A stretch of 64,000 bases of DNA from positions 1 to 64,000 of the forward strand of contig JAENZJ010000012.1 of assembly GCA_016841325.1 (NCBI GenBank), in the 5' to 3' direction. The notes under the pieces are model-generated. The model did no database searches. It was given only the letters and a program-made list of their open reading frames with translations, and was not told where the DNA came from. Source of the DNA: Thermincola carboxydiphila (GTDB taxonomy: Bacteria > Bacillota > Thermincolia > Thermincolales > UBA2595). Position 1 is the stretch's first letter. Each line of letters begins with the position of its first letter. Positions 1-9,666 of this stretch are shown one piece after another. The position numbers and the translations under genes were made by a program.

Positions 1-67
1 TCAGGCCCGGATTTACATCCTACCATACCCGGCCCATTCAGGTCAACTGGTAATCGCTGTAACTGTT

Positions 68-89
68 AAAAAGCGCTCTGCGCGCTTTT
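68..89 (-). terminator. Hairpin downstream of lysS
   Basis: AAAAGCGC and GCGCTTTT form an 8-bp stem with a 5-base loop. Read on the minus strand, the 3' arm ends in a short T run, so it is a plausible intrinsic terminator for greA-lysS. It is near-symmetrical and could also work on the plus strand. Confidence 0.5.
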
Positions 90-176
90 GGAATTTTATT
101 GTACCATGGACAAACAGAGTTTGTCAAGCACACTAGCGCTGTTGATGCACCAGGGTTCGGCAACTGCCTACAGATC

Positions 177-218
177 AAATACCCGCAAACCCTTATAACA
201 AGAAGTTTACGGGTATTT
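177..218 (-). repeat. 14-bp imperfect hairpin after lysS
   Basis: Positions 177-190 and 205-218 are complementary with one mismatch around a 14-base loop. The minus-strand 3' arm ends in ATTTG, only a weak T tract. It may be a first terminator or an mRNA 3'-end stabiliser for lysS. The rest of 1-300 shows no gene. Confidence 0.45.
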
Positions 219-300
219 ATTGATGTTTAGGTATGTCACTGCTGCTCGGCAGCACTCTTACAGCAACACTCTTATAACAGCTTCTTATTTATGTATCTGG

Positions 301-2303
<2,003 letters not shown>

Positions 2304-2402
2304 TATCTCGCTCCCCTTTAAATTTTAGGCCAAGACCCCGGCCCTTTCAGGCAGTGCAGTCATGCTCTAACGTGTTGATTTTGCTCCTAAAAGCACTAAA
2401 AG

Positions 2403-2426
2403 AGTGTCAAGTAACCACTTGACACT
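2403..2426 (-). repeat. Perfect 10-bp inverted repeat in the greA leader
   Basis: AGTGTCAAGT, a 4-base spacer, and its exact complement. It sits between the greA promoter and greA, so it is transcribed in the leader. The minus-strand 3' side continues CTTTTAGTGC, a weak T tract. It could be an attenuator, the terminator of the gene ending at 2540, or an operator. Confidence 0.6.
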
Positions 2427-2480
2427 AACAGCATTACCGCAGAATAGTGATATCTGCAGCAAGCATTTCTCTTGGGAAAT

Positions 2481-2509
2481 ATTATAAAGACATTACTCTG
2501 CATTGTCAA
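2481..2509 (-). promoter_or_regulatory. Consensus sigma-A promoter for greA-lysS
   Basis: On the minus strand TTGACA (2509-2504), a 17-base spacer and TATAAT (2486-2481): a perfect housekeeping promoter. Start of transcription would fall near 2474, leaving a leader of about 170 bases before greA. Confidence 0.9.
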
Positions 2510-2539
2510 GGAAATCAAACCAAAACTATCACTCACTAA

Positions 2540-3655
2540 TTATCCGATACACCTTTCGGGGTAACCTTCCCCAGCCCTGGATGATACCGGGAGCTTCACA
2601 GCAATTATCCCGTCACGGACTTCCCAATAACCGGTTACCTGAAAACCATAACTCTTTGCCACTTTTTTTAACGCATCAACTTTTTTTACACTGAGAGGAC
2701 TGGCTGCAATAGTACAGTAACCATTTTTCCCCAATGCCATGATCAGGGTTTCAGCCATCCATGGATATACTATTCCTGCCGGCAGGCCCCATTGCTCAGA
2801 TACACCTTTAGTACCCGGCACCTCCACAAGTCCTCCGTCAATAATTATCAGATCATTTCGTATTGAGGCCATATTCTGCAGGGCCCTTAATGAAACAACA
2901 TCCTTAAGAGATACGCCGGTACCCCTGATAAAACATATAATCGCACCTGTTTTGAAGTCATCAGGCCTTATTTCCGGTCCGGTAAAAGACGCATCTATTA
3001 AAACAAGGTCAGAAACCCCGAGAACCTGTTGAATATCTGTGCCTATTTTAACCGGCAAACCCGTGTCATATAAAATAGTATTTGTCATCTGGCGAAGCTG
3101 TGCTATATTATCACCTGCCAATATCAGGTTTTTTACATCCCGGGCCAGAATGGCTGCACAAATGCTTCCGGCACAACGTGAGGCTCCCACAACAGCGACC
3201 GTTATCCGGTCCGGGTCATAACCCCTTGTGGCAGCCGCCAGTTTTGCACCTTCAAGTGCAGCCAAAAGATTATAAGTATGGCCAAACGTAATTCTATGTT
3301 GACTACCGTCCCCCACAATTAACTCCCCAGGACCCAATGCAGCCGGAATAAAGCCCCCGAGCCCGATTATTTCTGCTCCCAGCTTCCGGGCTGCCTTTCC
3401 GGCTTCAATAATTCTTTTTAACACCAGTTTCCTCGATATGCCGGTAATTTGTGATTCTGTTAAAGGGCAGGTGACCATCCACCCGCGGGCACAGTTGCCC
3501 TCATTTAATTTTATTATAAGTTCTGAGGACTTAAAAGGAGGACTGTATTTTGACATCTGTTTTATAAGGATATGGGGAAAATATCCGGCCAGGGGATAAA
3601 GCCTGCGCAAATCATCAATATCAACAGGATGGTTAATAAAGGCAAACCTTTCCAT
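2540..3655 (-). CDS. Acyl-ACP-reductase-like protein lacking the catalytic Cys
   Basis: 371 residues related to cyanobacterial fatty acyl-ACP reductase (AAR) and to the C-terminal half of the 900-residue fusion at 15102-17804. Shared features are the start FAFINHP, the IGLGGF block (97-102), a Rossmann segment (153-163), IIDGGLVEVP (271-280) and the AET block (301-303). Two key positions differ: the Rossmann glycine motif reads GASRCAG instead of GATGxIG, and the position of the AAR catalytic Cys (two residues before the conserved A/S-E) holds Trp299. It may therefore bind a nucleotide or acyl group without making an acyl-enzyme, or have another activity. The ATG follows AGGAGG. It is last of a three-gene set with the 3669 and 4642 genes. 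Annotation pipelines may call it shikimate dehydrogenase-like. Confidence 0.7.
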   Translation of the reverse strand: MERFAFINHPVDIDDLRRLYPLAGYFPHILIKQMSKYSPPFKSSELIIKLNEGNCARGWMVTCPLTESQITGISRKLVLKRIIEAGKAARKLGAEIIGLGGFIPAALGPGELIVGDGSQHRITFGHTYNLLAALEGAKLAAATRGYDPDRITVAVVGASRCAGSICAAILARDVKNLILAGDNIAQLRQMTNTILYDTGLPVKIGTDIQQVLGVSDLVLIDASFTGPEIRPDDFKTGAIICFIRGTGVSLKDVVSLRALQNMASIRNDLIIIDGGLVEVPGTKGVSEQWGLPAGIVYPWMAETLIMALGKNGYCTIAASPLSVKKVDALKKVAKSYGFQVTGYWEVRDGIIAVKLPVSSRAGEGYPERCIG

Positions 3656-3668
3656 TAAGGTGTTCCTC

Positions 3669-4586
3669 CTAACCGGCCAACTCTTCCTTAAGATTAAGGA
3701 CCCTGGGTCTAAACCCTACACTCTCCAGCAGGTCTGAATATTCCTCAGGCAGCATTGAATCAGGATTCCGGCCTGACAATGCAATCAACACTCCCTCCAT
3801 AACATTGGTCCCAAAGGACCTGCCATTGAGCTCAGGAGTTGTTGTAATTAGCTGCCTGATTCCCCTTTCTTTCAACAATTGTATGTCTCTTTGGGTTACA
3901 GTATTCGTAATAATACATTTACCGGACAAATTTTCGGGCATATACCTCCTGATAAAATGAAAATCCCCCGCTATAATGTCAGCCCGCTCATAGTAGCTAC
4001 TATACCTGGGAGTCTGATAGTCCTGTTTGCCACCCGTCGGATAAAGTATTTTAAAAGGAAGTTTTACAATAATCGGTGCAATTATTCTGGCTATCCTTTC
4101 CAATGATGTAATTGAGGTAATGCTAACAGGGAGTCCCAGGGCGAATATCAGGTCACCAAAGGTCATATCGGCTCCGGCTTCCGCAAGGCTTTCAGCCATA
4201 CCAAACCTGTCCACCGCACAGACCATTAATACCTTTTTGTTTGCGAATACCATTCCCAATTCGTTTTGTAAATATGCAATTACTTTTCGCTCCAGAGTGT
4301 TTTTCAAACCACTGCCATCGACGACCGGAGATTTCTTTGCCGCCCGGGCAATTCTTTTGGCATCCCTGAAAGTATACCGCCTGGCGCCGGCATAGATATA
4401 CAGGTCAATTCCACCAAGCCCAAAAGCATCCACCTGTCCATCATATTTTTTGATAAGTTCAATGGCTTTTTCAATATCTCCGTCAGTCCCTATTCGTTCA
4501 ATAAGGATCCTCTGTCCCAGTATCTCTGTTTCCACCGTATGGTCACGGACTGAAGACCCCAAACTGACACTCATAACCCGTTTCAA
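3669..4586 (-). CDS. 'Quinate 5-dehydrogenase' family protein, function uncertain
   Basis: A 305-residue protein of a family usually named quinate 5-dehydrogenase in clostridial genomes; I know of no biochemical proof for that name. Visible features are DAFGLGGIDLYIY, a conserved block (SPVVDGSG), and a central segment KKVLMVCAVDRFGMAESLAEAG resembling a Rossmann turn but without a classic GxGxxG. The start is TTG at 4586, 8 bases after AGGAGG; an in-frame ATG lies 4 codons later. It stands between a probable regulator and an AAR-like protein, suggesting one pathway or one sensing function. No signal peptide or membrane segment. Confidence 0.6.
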   Translation of the reverse strand: MKRVMSVSLGSSVRDHTVETEILGQRILIERIGTDGDIEKAIELIKKYDGQVDAFGLGGIDLYIYAGARRYTFRDAKRIARAAKKSPVVDGSGLKNTLERKVIAYLQNELGMVFANKKVLMVCAVDRFGMAESLAEAGADMTFGDLIFALGLPVSITSITSLERIARIIAPIIVKLPFKILYPTGGKQDYQTPRYSSYYERADIIAGDFHFIRRYMPENLSGKCIITNTVTQRDIQLLKERGIRQLITTTPELNGRSFGTNVMEGVLIALSGRNPDSMLPEEYSDLLESVGFRPRVLNLKEELAG

Positions 4587-4641
4587 AACAACGTCCTCCT
4601 TTAAAAACAACCTTTTGACCGATTGCTTTATAGCTATTACT

Positions 4642-5193
4642 TTACTCTTTTGCCATACTCCCATTAGGTTTTTTCTTGACGGCCTGTAAAATTTTCAGTA
4701 ATTCTTCGGTGGGCACATACTTGTCTTCTTTTATTGGGGACTCCCCGATTTCTATACCCACCACTTCCTGGTCGAGAATTGCTTCGATTGTCCTGATCCG
4801 CCGGTTTGAGCCAATAACCACCACTACATCAAAGGACCGGGCTTCAGCAATCAAATCAAGGATTTTATTCAAAAGGCCAATCCCATCATCTTTTTTAACA
4901 AAGTCCCAGCGTTCATTTTCAGTCATGATTAAGGTGAATTCAATACCTTCCCTGTGCAATAAGTCCATTATCTCACCCTTATTCTTAACAGGAAATCCGA
5001 TAACGGCTATCCGGTTGCCTTTGCGCACCTCTCCCAGGGCTTCCAGCCTGGATATAAAGGTACGGTCAATCCCCAATCGGTCGGCAACTTTTTGCTGGGC
5101 AATTCCCGAACTTCGCATCTCCAGTATCAGGTCAATGGCTTTGGATATCTTCCTGCGGCTTAGAATTTTACCGCCGATTCTCAGCAGATCCAT
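4642..5193 (-). CDS. Helix-turn-helix regulator with Rossmann-like C-terminal domain
   Basis: 183 residues. An N-terminal Xre/KorB-like helix-turn-helix (about 27-56, with QQKVADRLGIDRTFISRLE) is followed by a domain with alternating strands and helices (IAVIGFPVKN, FDVVVVIGSNRRI) that could sense a small molecule. The ATG at 5193 has AAGGAG upstream; the longer reading frame to 5226 lacks a good site. First gene of the set with the two genes downstream. A promoter and an inverted repeat lie just upstream, so autoregulation is plausible. The ligand is unknown. Confidence 0.7.
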   Translation of the reverse strand: MDLLRIGGKILSRRKISKAIDLILEMRSSGIAQQKVADRLGIDRTFISRLEALGEVRKGNRIAVIGFPVKNKGEIMDLLHREGIEFTLIMTENERWDFVKKDDGIGLLNKILDLIAEARSFDVVVVIGSNRRIRTIEAILDQEVVGIEIGESPIKEDKYVPTEELLKILQAVKKKPNGSMAKE

Positions 5194-5240
5194 AATGCTA
5201 CTCCTTACTGAAAATATTTTAACCAATTTTCGGCAAATTT

Positions 5241-5262
5241 ATGTGCACAAAACCGTGTACAT
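5241..5262. promoter_or_regulatory. Inverted repeat at the +1 region of the regulator gene
   Basis: ATGTGCAC, 6 bases, GTGTACAT: arms of 8 with one mismatch. It starts about 10 bases downstream of the -10 box of the promoter at 5272-5300, a typical place for a repressor operator. The encoded HTH protein is the obvious candidate binder. Confidence 0.5.
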
Positions 5263-5271
5263 ATCTAAACC

Positions 5272-5300
5272 ATTCTAACAAAATTATCCATCGTGTTCAA
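5272..5300 (-). promoter_or_regulatory. Sigma-A-like promoter for the regulator/quinate-DH/AAR-like set
   Basis: Minus strand TTGAAC (5300-5295), 17 bases, TAGAAT (5277-5272). It lies between the dusB terminator and the regulator start, so the three-gene set has its own transcription start. Confidence 0.7.
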
Positions 5301-5348
5301 GTAGGACGGGCTTTTTGGGGTATATCTGCGTTCTCCCTGGTTAACGAA

Positions 5349-5383
5349 AAAAACACAGACGCCCCATTATACTGATGGGGCGT
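5349..5383 (-). terminator. Intrinsic terminator of coaX-dusB
   Basis: GACGCCCCAT and ATGGGGCGTC make a 10-bp stem whose 5' arm overlaps the last codons of dusB. It is followed on the minus strand by TGTGTTTTTTT, a clear T tract. Confidence 0.9.
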
Positions 5384-6359
5384 CCTGCTCATCCTTACTT
5401 AGGCTTTTTCTATAATCCTCTAAAATTTCAGTAAGGCCCTTAATGGTATCTACTTCATTTACCGCCTGCCTGACCCTGGAAGAATCTCTGAGGCCCTTAA
5501 GGTACCAGGCAATGTGTTTTCTCATCTCCCGCACAGCCGTATACTCACCCTTAAACCCGGCGACCATGGCCAGGTGTCTCAGGGCCATGTTTATCCTGTC
5601 GTTAAAACCCGGCTCAGAAAGGTCCCGCCCTGTTTCAAGGAAATGAACAGTCCGCCGGAACAACCACGGGTTGCCCATTGCCCCTCTGCCAATCATAATG
5701 GCATCACACCCCGTCTGTCCCATCATTTCCAGGGCATCCCCGGGCCGGTAAATATCTCCATTGCCAACCACCGGGATGCTCACTGCCTGCTTTACCCTGC
5801 CGATAATATCCCAGTCGGCCTTTCCGGAATAATACTGTCCGCGGGTACGCCCGTGCACGGTTACCGCAGCAGCCCCGGCAGCCTCTGCCGCTTTTGCCAG
5901 CTCAACCGCATTTACCGATTCCTCGTCCCAGCCCTTCCTCATTTTCACAGAAACCGGTATACCCACAGCCCCGGCAACTGCCCGAATAATCTTTTCTGCC
6001 AGGGGCAGATTTGTCATTAAAGCACATCCCTCATTGTTCCTGACAATCTTTGGGGCCGGGCACCCCATATTTATATCAACTACATCAGCCCCGGCTTCCT
6101 GTACCACCCGGGCAGCATCAGCCATCCTGTCCGGGTCACTGCCAAATATTTGGACACTCGTCGGTCCCTGTTCACCGGTCAGGTCAAACATGGTTTTCGT
6201 TCGTTCACTGTCGTAAGCCAATGCATTCACACTTATCATCTCAGTACATACCAGGCCACACCCGGCTTCTTCAGCAAGTAACCGAAATGCCTTATCGGAA
6301 ATCCCCGACATTGGCGCCGATATTACAGGATTTGCAAGCCTGAGGCTGCCAAATTTCAT
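5367..6359 (-). CDS. dusB: tRNA-dihydrouridine synthase, DusB type
   Basis: Reduces uridines in tRNA D-loops with FMN and NAD(P)H. The 330-residue protein is a TIM barrel with the family marks SAPMSGISDKAFR at the N-terminus, DINMGCPAPKIVRN (catalytic Cys about residue 100), VSVKMRKGWD, VHGRTRGQ, and the FMN-phosphate segment GNGDIYRPGDA and GRGAMGNPW. The C-terminal helical domain is present. It overlaps no gene; coaX lies 14 bases upstream on the same strand, forming coaX-dusB, closed by the terminator at 5349-5383. Chosen start is ATG; the ribosome site is weak. Confidence 0.94.
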   Translation of the reverse strand: MKFGSLRLANPVISAPMSGISDKAFRLLAEEAGCGLVCTEMISVNALAYDSERTKTMFDLTGEQGPTSVQIFGSDPDRMADAARVVQEAGADVVDINMGCPAPKIVRNNEGCALMTNLPLAEKIIRAVAGAVGIPVSVKMRKGWDEESVNAVELAKAAEAAGAAAVTVHGRTRGQYYSGKADWDIIGRVKQAVSIPVVGNGDIYRPGDALEMMGQTGCDAIMIGRGAMGNPWLFRRTVHFLETGRDLSEPGFNDRINMALRHLAMVAGFKGEYTAVREMRKHIAWYLKGLRDSSRVRQAVNEVDTIKGLTEILEDYRKSLSKDEQDAPSV

Positions 6360-6373
6360 GTCCGTTCCACATC

Positions 6374-7144
6374 CTAATCCCCTTTATTGCGTTCATAAAT
6401 AATCCTTAGCCCTTCCAGGGTTAAGTTGGAGTTTATGGTATCAATCATTCCTGACTCATTGCTGATAAGTTCTGCAAGTCCACCGGTAGCAACAACATAA
6501 GCTTTTCCGCCCATCTCTTTCTTCATCCGGCTTATAATTCCATCCGTCTGGCCTACAAAACCGTATACTATCCCTGACTGCATACTGGTCACTGTATTTT
6601 TCCCAATGACTGTTTTGGGTTTTGATAGTTCAATTCTGGGCAGTTTGGCCGCTTTTGTATAAAGGGCTTCTGTCGAGATACCGATACCCGGAGCTATTGC
6701 ACCGCCAAGGTATGCACCATCACCCGATATCGCGTCAAAGGTTGTTGCCGTGCCGAAGTCAACCACGATCAAGGGACCCCCATATAGCTCATAAGCCGCA
6801 ATGGCATTAACTATCCTGTCTGCACCTACCTCCCGGGGATTATCATATCTTATGGGCATGGCAGTCTTTACTCCGGGGCCCACCACCAAAGGCCTGATCC
6901 CAAAATACTTTATAGACATACTTTCCAGGGCCGACATGACTGTTGGCACCACGGAAGAAATAATCATCGCCTTTACTTCCCTGCAGTTGACACCCGAATA
7001 ATCAAAAAGCATGCTTATCTGTAAACCATATTCGTCAGCGGTCTTATCCTTGTTTGTAGAAATCCGCCAGCTCCTCACCAGATTTTTTCCCTTGAAAACA
7101 CCCAATACTATATTGGTGTTCCCGACATCAAGGACCACCAGCAT
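6374..7144 (-). CDS. coaX: Type III pantothenate kinase
   Basis: Phosphorylates pantothenate, the first step of coenzyme A synthesis. The 256-residue protein has the ASKHA-fold marks of CoaX: DVGNTN (phosphate loop, residues 6-11), [14 protein letters not shown] and GIGISTEAL. It lies upstream of dusB with a 14-base gap. The panBCD genes at about 23-25 kb feed the same pathway, though they are not in the same operon. Confidence 0.95.
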   Translation of the reverse strand: MLVVLDVGNTNIVLGVFKGKNLVRSWRISTNKDKTADEYGLQISMLFDYSGVNCREVKAMIISSVVPTVMSALESMSIKYFGIRPLVVGPGVKTAMPIRYDNPREVGADRIVNAIAAYELYGGPLIVVDFGTATTFDAISGDGAYLGGAIAPGIGISTEALYTKAAKLPRIELSKPKTVIGKNTVTSMQSGIVYGFVGQTDGIISRMKKEMGGKAYVVATGGLAELISNESGMIDTINSNLTLEGLRIIYERNKGD

Positions 7145-7206
7145 ATCCAGCCACCTTCTTCCCGAATAATTGTATTATTTACAGTTTGCCAGACTAAATT
7201 ATACCA

Positions 7207-7234
7207 CAAACAACAAAACTCCCGAAGGAGTTTT
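7207..7234 (-). terminator. Terminator after the CheX-like gene
   Basis: AAAACTCC-CGAA-GGAGTTTT, a perfect 8-bp stem, with TTTTGTTGTTT following on the minus strand. Confidence 0.8.
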
Positions 7235-7266
7235 GGGGTAATTGATATTTAACCACTGTTCTCATG

Positions 7267-7740
7267 TTACCTGTTGTTCTCCCTGAGAGCAACACCGACC
7301 TCGATTTCGCCAAATTCGGTAATCAGTGGAATCTGCAGCCTCTTTATATTAATAGTTGAAATTATTACCCCGCGGCCCGATACCACCGTCGGAGGAGCCA
7401 GTGTTGAAGGATAACCTGCTTTTTCCAGCTCAGCACTGGCAATACCGGTAATTACATTACCCATCTCGGCAATAGCGCTCTCTACCATCTCGTTAAAAAC
7501 AACCACCCGTTCATCCAATAAGGCAGATACAATGTTCTTTGCAGTTCGTTCAGACATGCCATACATGACGATTCCCTGAATAGCCCCTATCACTCCGATC
7601 AATACAGTAACATCCTGGCAGGTATGTGAAGAAGATTCTATGGTCAACTGCCCTTTTTGCACCGGAATCGCACGTCCGGTTTCTGTTTCCAGGACTTTTA
7701 CGGTAGCATTGACAAAAGGGCTGATAAACTCTACCTTCAA
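7267..7740 (-). CDS. CheX-like chemotaxis phosphatase
   Basis: 157 residues of the CheC/CheX/FliY phosphatase superfamily, single-domain CheX type. CheX dephosphorylates CheY-P; the catalytic Glu and Asn of the ExxN motif are visible as E92 and N95 (AEMGNVI). The family's second half (VSGRGVIISTI, IPLITEFGEIEVGVAL) is complete. Start is TTG 9 bases after AGGAG. It stands alone, closed by its own terminator, with no flagellar or chemotaxis gene in the window, so its partner response regulator must lie elsewhere. It is divergent from the AAA+/VWA operon. Confidence 0.85.
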   Translation of the reverse strand: MKVEFISPFVNATVKVLETETGRAIPVQKGQLTIESSSHTCQDVTVLIGVIGAIQGIVMYGMSERTAKNIVSALLDERVVVFNEMVESAIAEMGNVITGIASAELEKAGYPSTLAPPTVVSGRGVIISTINIKRLQIPLITEFGEIEVGVALRENNR

Positions 7741-7988
7741 ACTTCTTCACTCCTCTCCATTAGGAAGAAGTTTCGACAAAGTTGCCATTTTCCCTTCCTC
7801 AAAACCAAAAGATAACCGATTTTTTTAAAATTTTTGTCATTTTATTAAAGTTCCTTGATTTTACACGTTCAAATACCTTTAAATCTTCAATATTACCATT
7901 CGGCGTATTACTTGTTATCCTGTCCCGGCATTTCAAATTCACTATTTCCCATAAAGGTCACAAAAAATGCACTTCAGACGTTTAACAG

Positions 7989-8018
7989 TTGCAATCAGGC
8001 TAATATATTGGTTATAAT
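7989..8018 (+). promoter_or_regulatory. Promoter of the AAA+/VWA operon
   Basis: TTGCAA (7989-7994), 18 bases, TATAAT (8013-8018). It lies in the 424-base intergenic stretch 7741-8164 shared with the divergent CheX-like gene. Transcription would start near 8025, giving a leader of about 140 bases. Confidence 0.7.
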
Positions 8019-8050
8019 TAGACATATATCATTAAATAATAAAAATTCCT

Positions 8051-8108
8051 AAAAGTCTGGCCATCTTTCCTTGTTTAGCCGAGTCTTATATGGCTCAGAG
8101 GACTTTTT
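8051..8108 (+). promoter_or_regulatory. Structured leader with terminator-like hairpin
   Basis: AAAAGT (8051-8056) pairs with ACTTTT (8102-8107). Inside, CTG/CAG and GCC/GGC pair with small bulges, closing a large loop that contains a further GAGTC/GGCTC hairpin. The 3' arm ends in ACTTTTT, as in an attenuator. It matches no riboswitch class I recognise. Confidence 0.4.
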
Positions 8109-8164
8109 CCAAAAAATGTTACAGAAGCTTTTTCACAAGCTATTTACAGGCAGGGGGAAAGAAT

Positions 8165-9526
8165 ATGAAATCATATGCTGAGTTAGCGCGACATGACGGT
8201 AATGAAACCTTATTTGAGGTTGTTGAAATGGGGATTATTTCGATGCTCTGGAATATCCCTCTCCATATCCATGCGGAAGGACTAAGGGGCACCGGAAAGA
8301 CAACAATCATGAGGGCTGCACACCAGATCATGCCTCCTATTGTCCGTATTAAGAACTGCCTGTACAACTGCGACCCCGAGGCCCCACATTGCCCCAACCA
8401 TAGGCACCTGTCAGCGGAGGAAATCTCAGCCTTGGGGGCCGAAACCGTACCCCGCCCGTTTCTTGAGATTTCACATTCAGCGAAAATAGGTACCATTGCG
8501 GGAAGTATTGACCTGCAGAAGATAACCAATTCTTCAAATCCCGAAGCTGCACTGTTGCCGGGAATTATCCCCCAGGCACACAGAGGAATTATTTTTATAG
8601 ATGAAATCAACCGCCTGGCTGATACTTCACCTGAAATAACCGATATCCTGCTTGATGCCATGGGAACTAAACCGGGCCGGGTCCAAATTGAAGAAACAGG
8701 ACTGCCACTGGTTGAGCTCCCTGTGCAGGTTTCAGTATGGGCCGCCTCAAACCCCGATGAAGAACCGGGCCCCCTTCAGGAAATCAGGCGCCAGCTGTCT
8801 GACAGGTTTGACCTGGTTGTAGAAATGGGACGGACCACCAGTCCTGATGCCATTGCAGATATCCTGATTCAGAGTGAGCTCAGGAGGCTGGGTAAAAAAG
8901 AAGTCCTGCAAAAGGGTATTGATAATTCTGCCCGGCTCCGCAAAGAACTGGAGACCCTGGCCAAAAAGTTCGAGTCACTGACTATGCCGGACTTTTTACG
9001 AAACTACATAGCCCGGCTCTATGTCAAGTATAATCTTGAAAGTTTTCGGGCCATTGAAGCCATCCAGCACACTGCTCTGCTGCACTGTGCCCTAAGGGGG
9101 CGGCAGCAGCCTCTGGTAAGTGATATTCTTAAGGTAATCCCCCTGGCTCTGAGACATCGTGTCGAAACTGAAACCCTGACCAAGATTATGAACTCTTCAG
9201 ACTCAAAACCGAGTACAAATGACAATACTCCTTCACCAAGTCTTGGTTCACAACAAAAAAAAAAGAAACCAGAGACTTTTTCTTCCGAGTATGAACCGGC
9301 GGTCAATGATGGCATAATGAATGATAACTCCGATTACGACAGTGCCGGTAAAGAAGGAAAATCGATTTTTCAGCCCCTCAAACAGTTATTCTCCGGCAAA
9401 CAAAGCAAGGCTGAAACCGGGGAATCCGATAATGACCCAATTAAAGCATCTCCGCTGAATAAGGCCAAAAGGCTGCCTGATCTGAATCTTGACGAACTTG
9501 TAAAATCAGAGGGTGATTTTAAATAA
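8165..9526 (+). CDS. AAA+ ATPase, BchI/MoxR type
   Basis: 453 residues. The AAA+ core has Walker A GLRGTGKTT (39-47), Walker B GIIFIDE (141-147), sensor-1 Asn196 (AASNPDEE) and a likely arginine-finger segment RRQLSDRF (208-215). Between Walker A and B is a Cys/His cluster: C65, C69, C76, H79, H81. It resembles the chelatase-I branch but no bchH/cobN-type gene is present. Residues about 340-435 are low-complexity, charged and probably disordered. The ATG at 8165 follows GGGGGAAAG; a longer frame from 8090 lacks such a site. First gene of an operon with three VWA proteins; AAA+/VWA pairs normally form ring-plus-adaptor complexes that remodel a target protein. The target here is unknown. Confidence 0.88.
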   Translation: MKSYAELARHDGNETLFEVVEMGIISMLWNIPLHIHAEGLRGTGKTTIMRAAHQIMPPIVRIKNCLYNCDPEAPHCPNHRHLSAEEISALGAETVPRPFLEISHSAKIGTIAGSIDLQKITNSSNPEAALLPGIIPQAHRGIIFIDEINRLADTSPEITDILLDAMGTKPGRVQIEETGLPLVELPVQVSVWAASNPDEEPGPLQEIRRQLSDRFDLVVEMGRTTSPDAIADILIQSELRRLGKKEVLQKGIDNSARLRKELETLAKKFESLTMPDFLRNYIARLYVKYNLESFRAIEAIQHTALLHCALRGRQQPLVSDILKVIPLALRHRVETETLTKIMNSSDSKPSTNDNTPSPSLGSQQKKKKPETFSSEYEPAVNDGIMNDNSDYDSAGKEGKSIFQPLKQLFSGKQSKAETGESDNDPIKASPLNKAKRLPDLNLDELVKSEGDFK

Positions 9527-9533
9527 CCAAACC

Positions 9534-9554
9534 GGGCCGGGATTATCCCGGCCC
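9534..9554 (+). terminator. Strong hairpin between the AAA+ and first VWA gene
   Basis: GGGCCGGGA-TTA-TCCCGGCCC is a perfect 9-bp stem. The T tract (ATCTTTTTT) starts about 8 bases later, so it may give only partial termination or act as an mRNA processing or stability element. That could set the ratio of ATPase to VWA proteins. Confidence 0.5.
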
Positions 9555-9666
9555 CTGTTGTATCTTTTTTCATGCCAATATGGGAAAACACAAAGAGTCC
9601 AGGGCTTAAAAACCAGAACATAGTGGAAGATTTTTCTTTTTTAATGCCTGAAGGGAGGGTCAGTTT

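Noticed and set aside
1-300. rRNA or tRNA gene next to lysS
   Set aside because: No T-loop sequence, cloverleaf or rRNA end was found; only two hairpins.
4676-5278. Open frame of 200 codons on the plus strand opposite the HTH regulator
   Set aside because: The opposite frame encodes a clear helix-turn-helix protein with a good start; this one has no recognisable domain.
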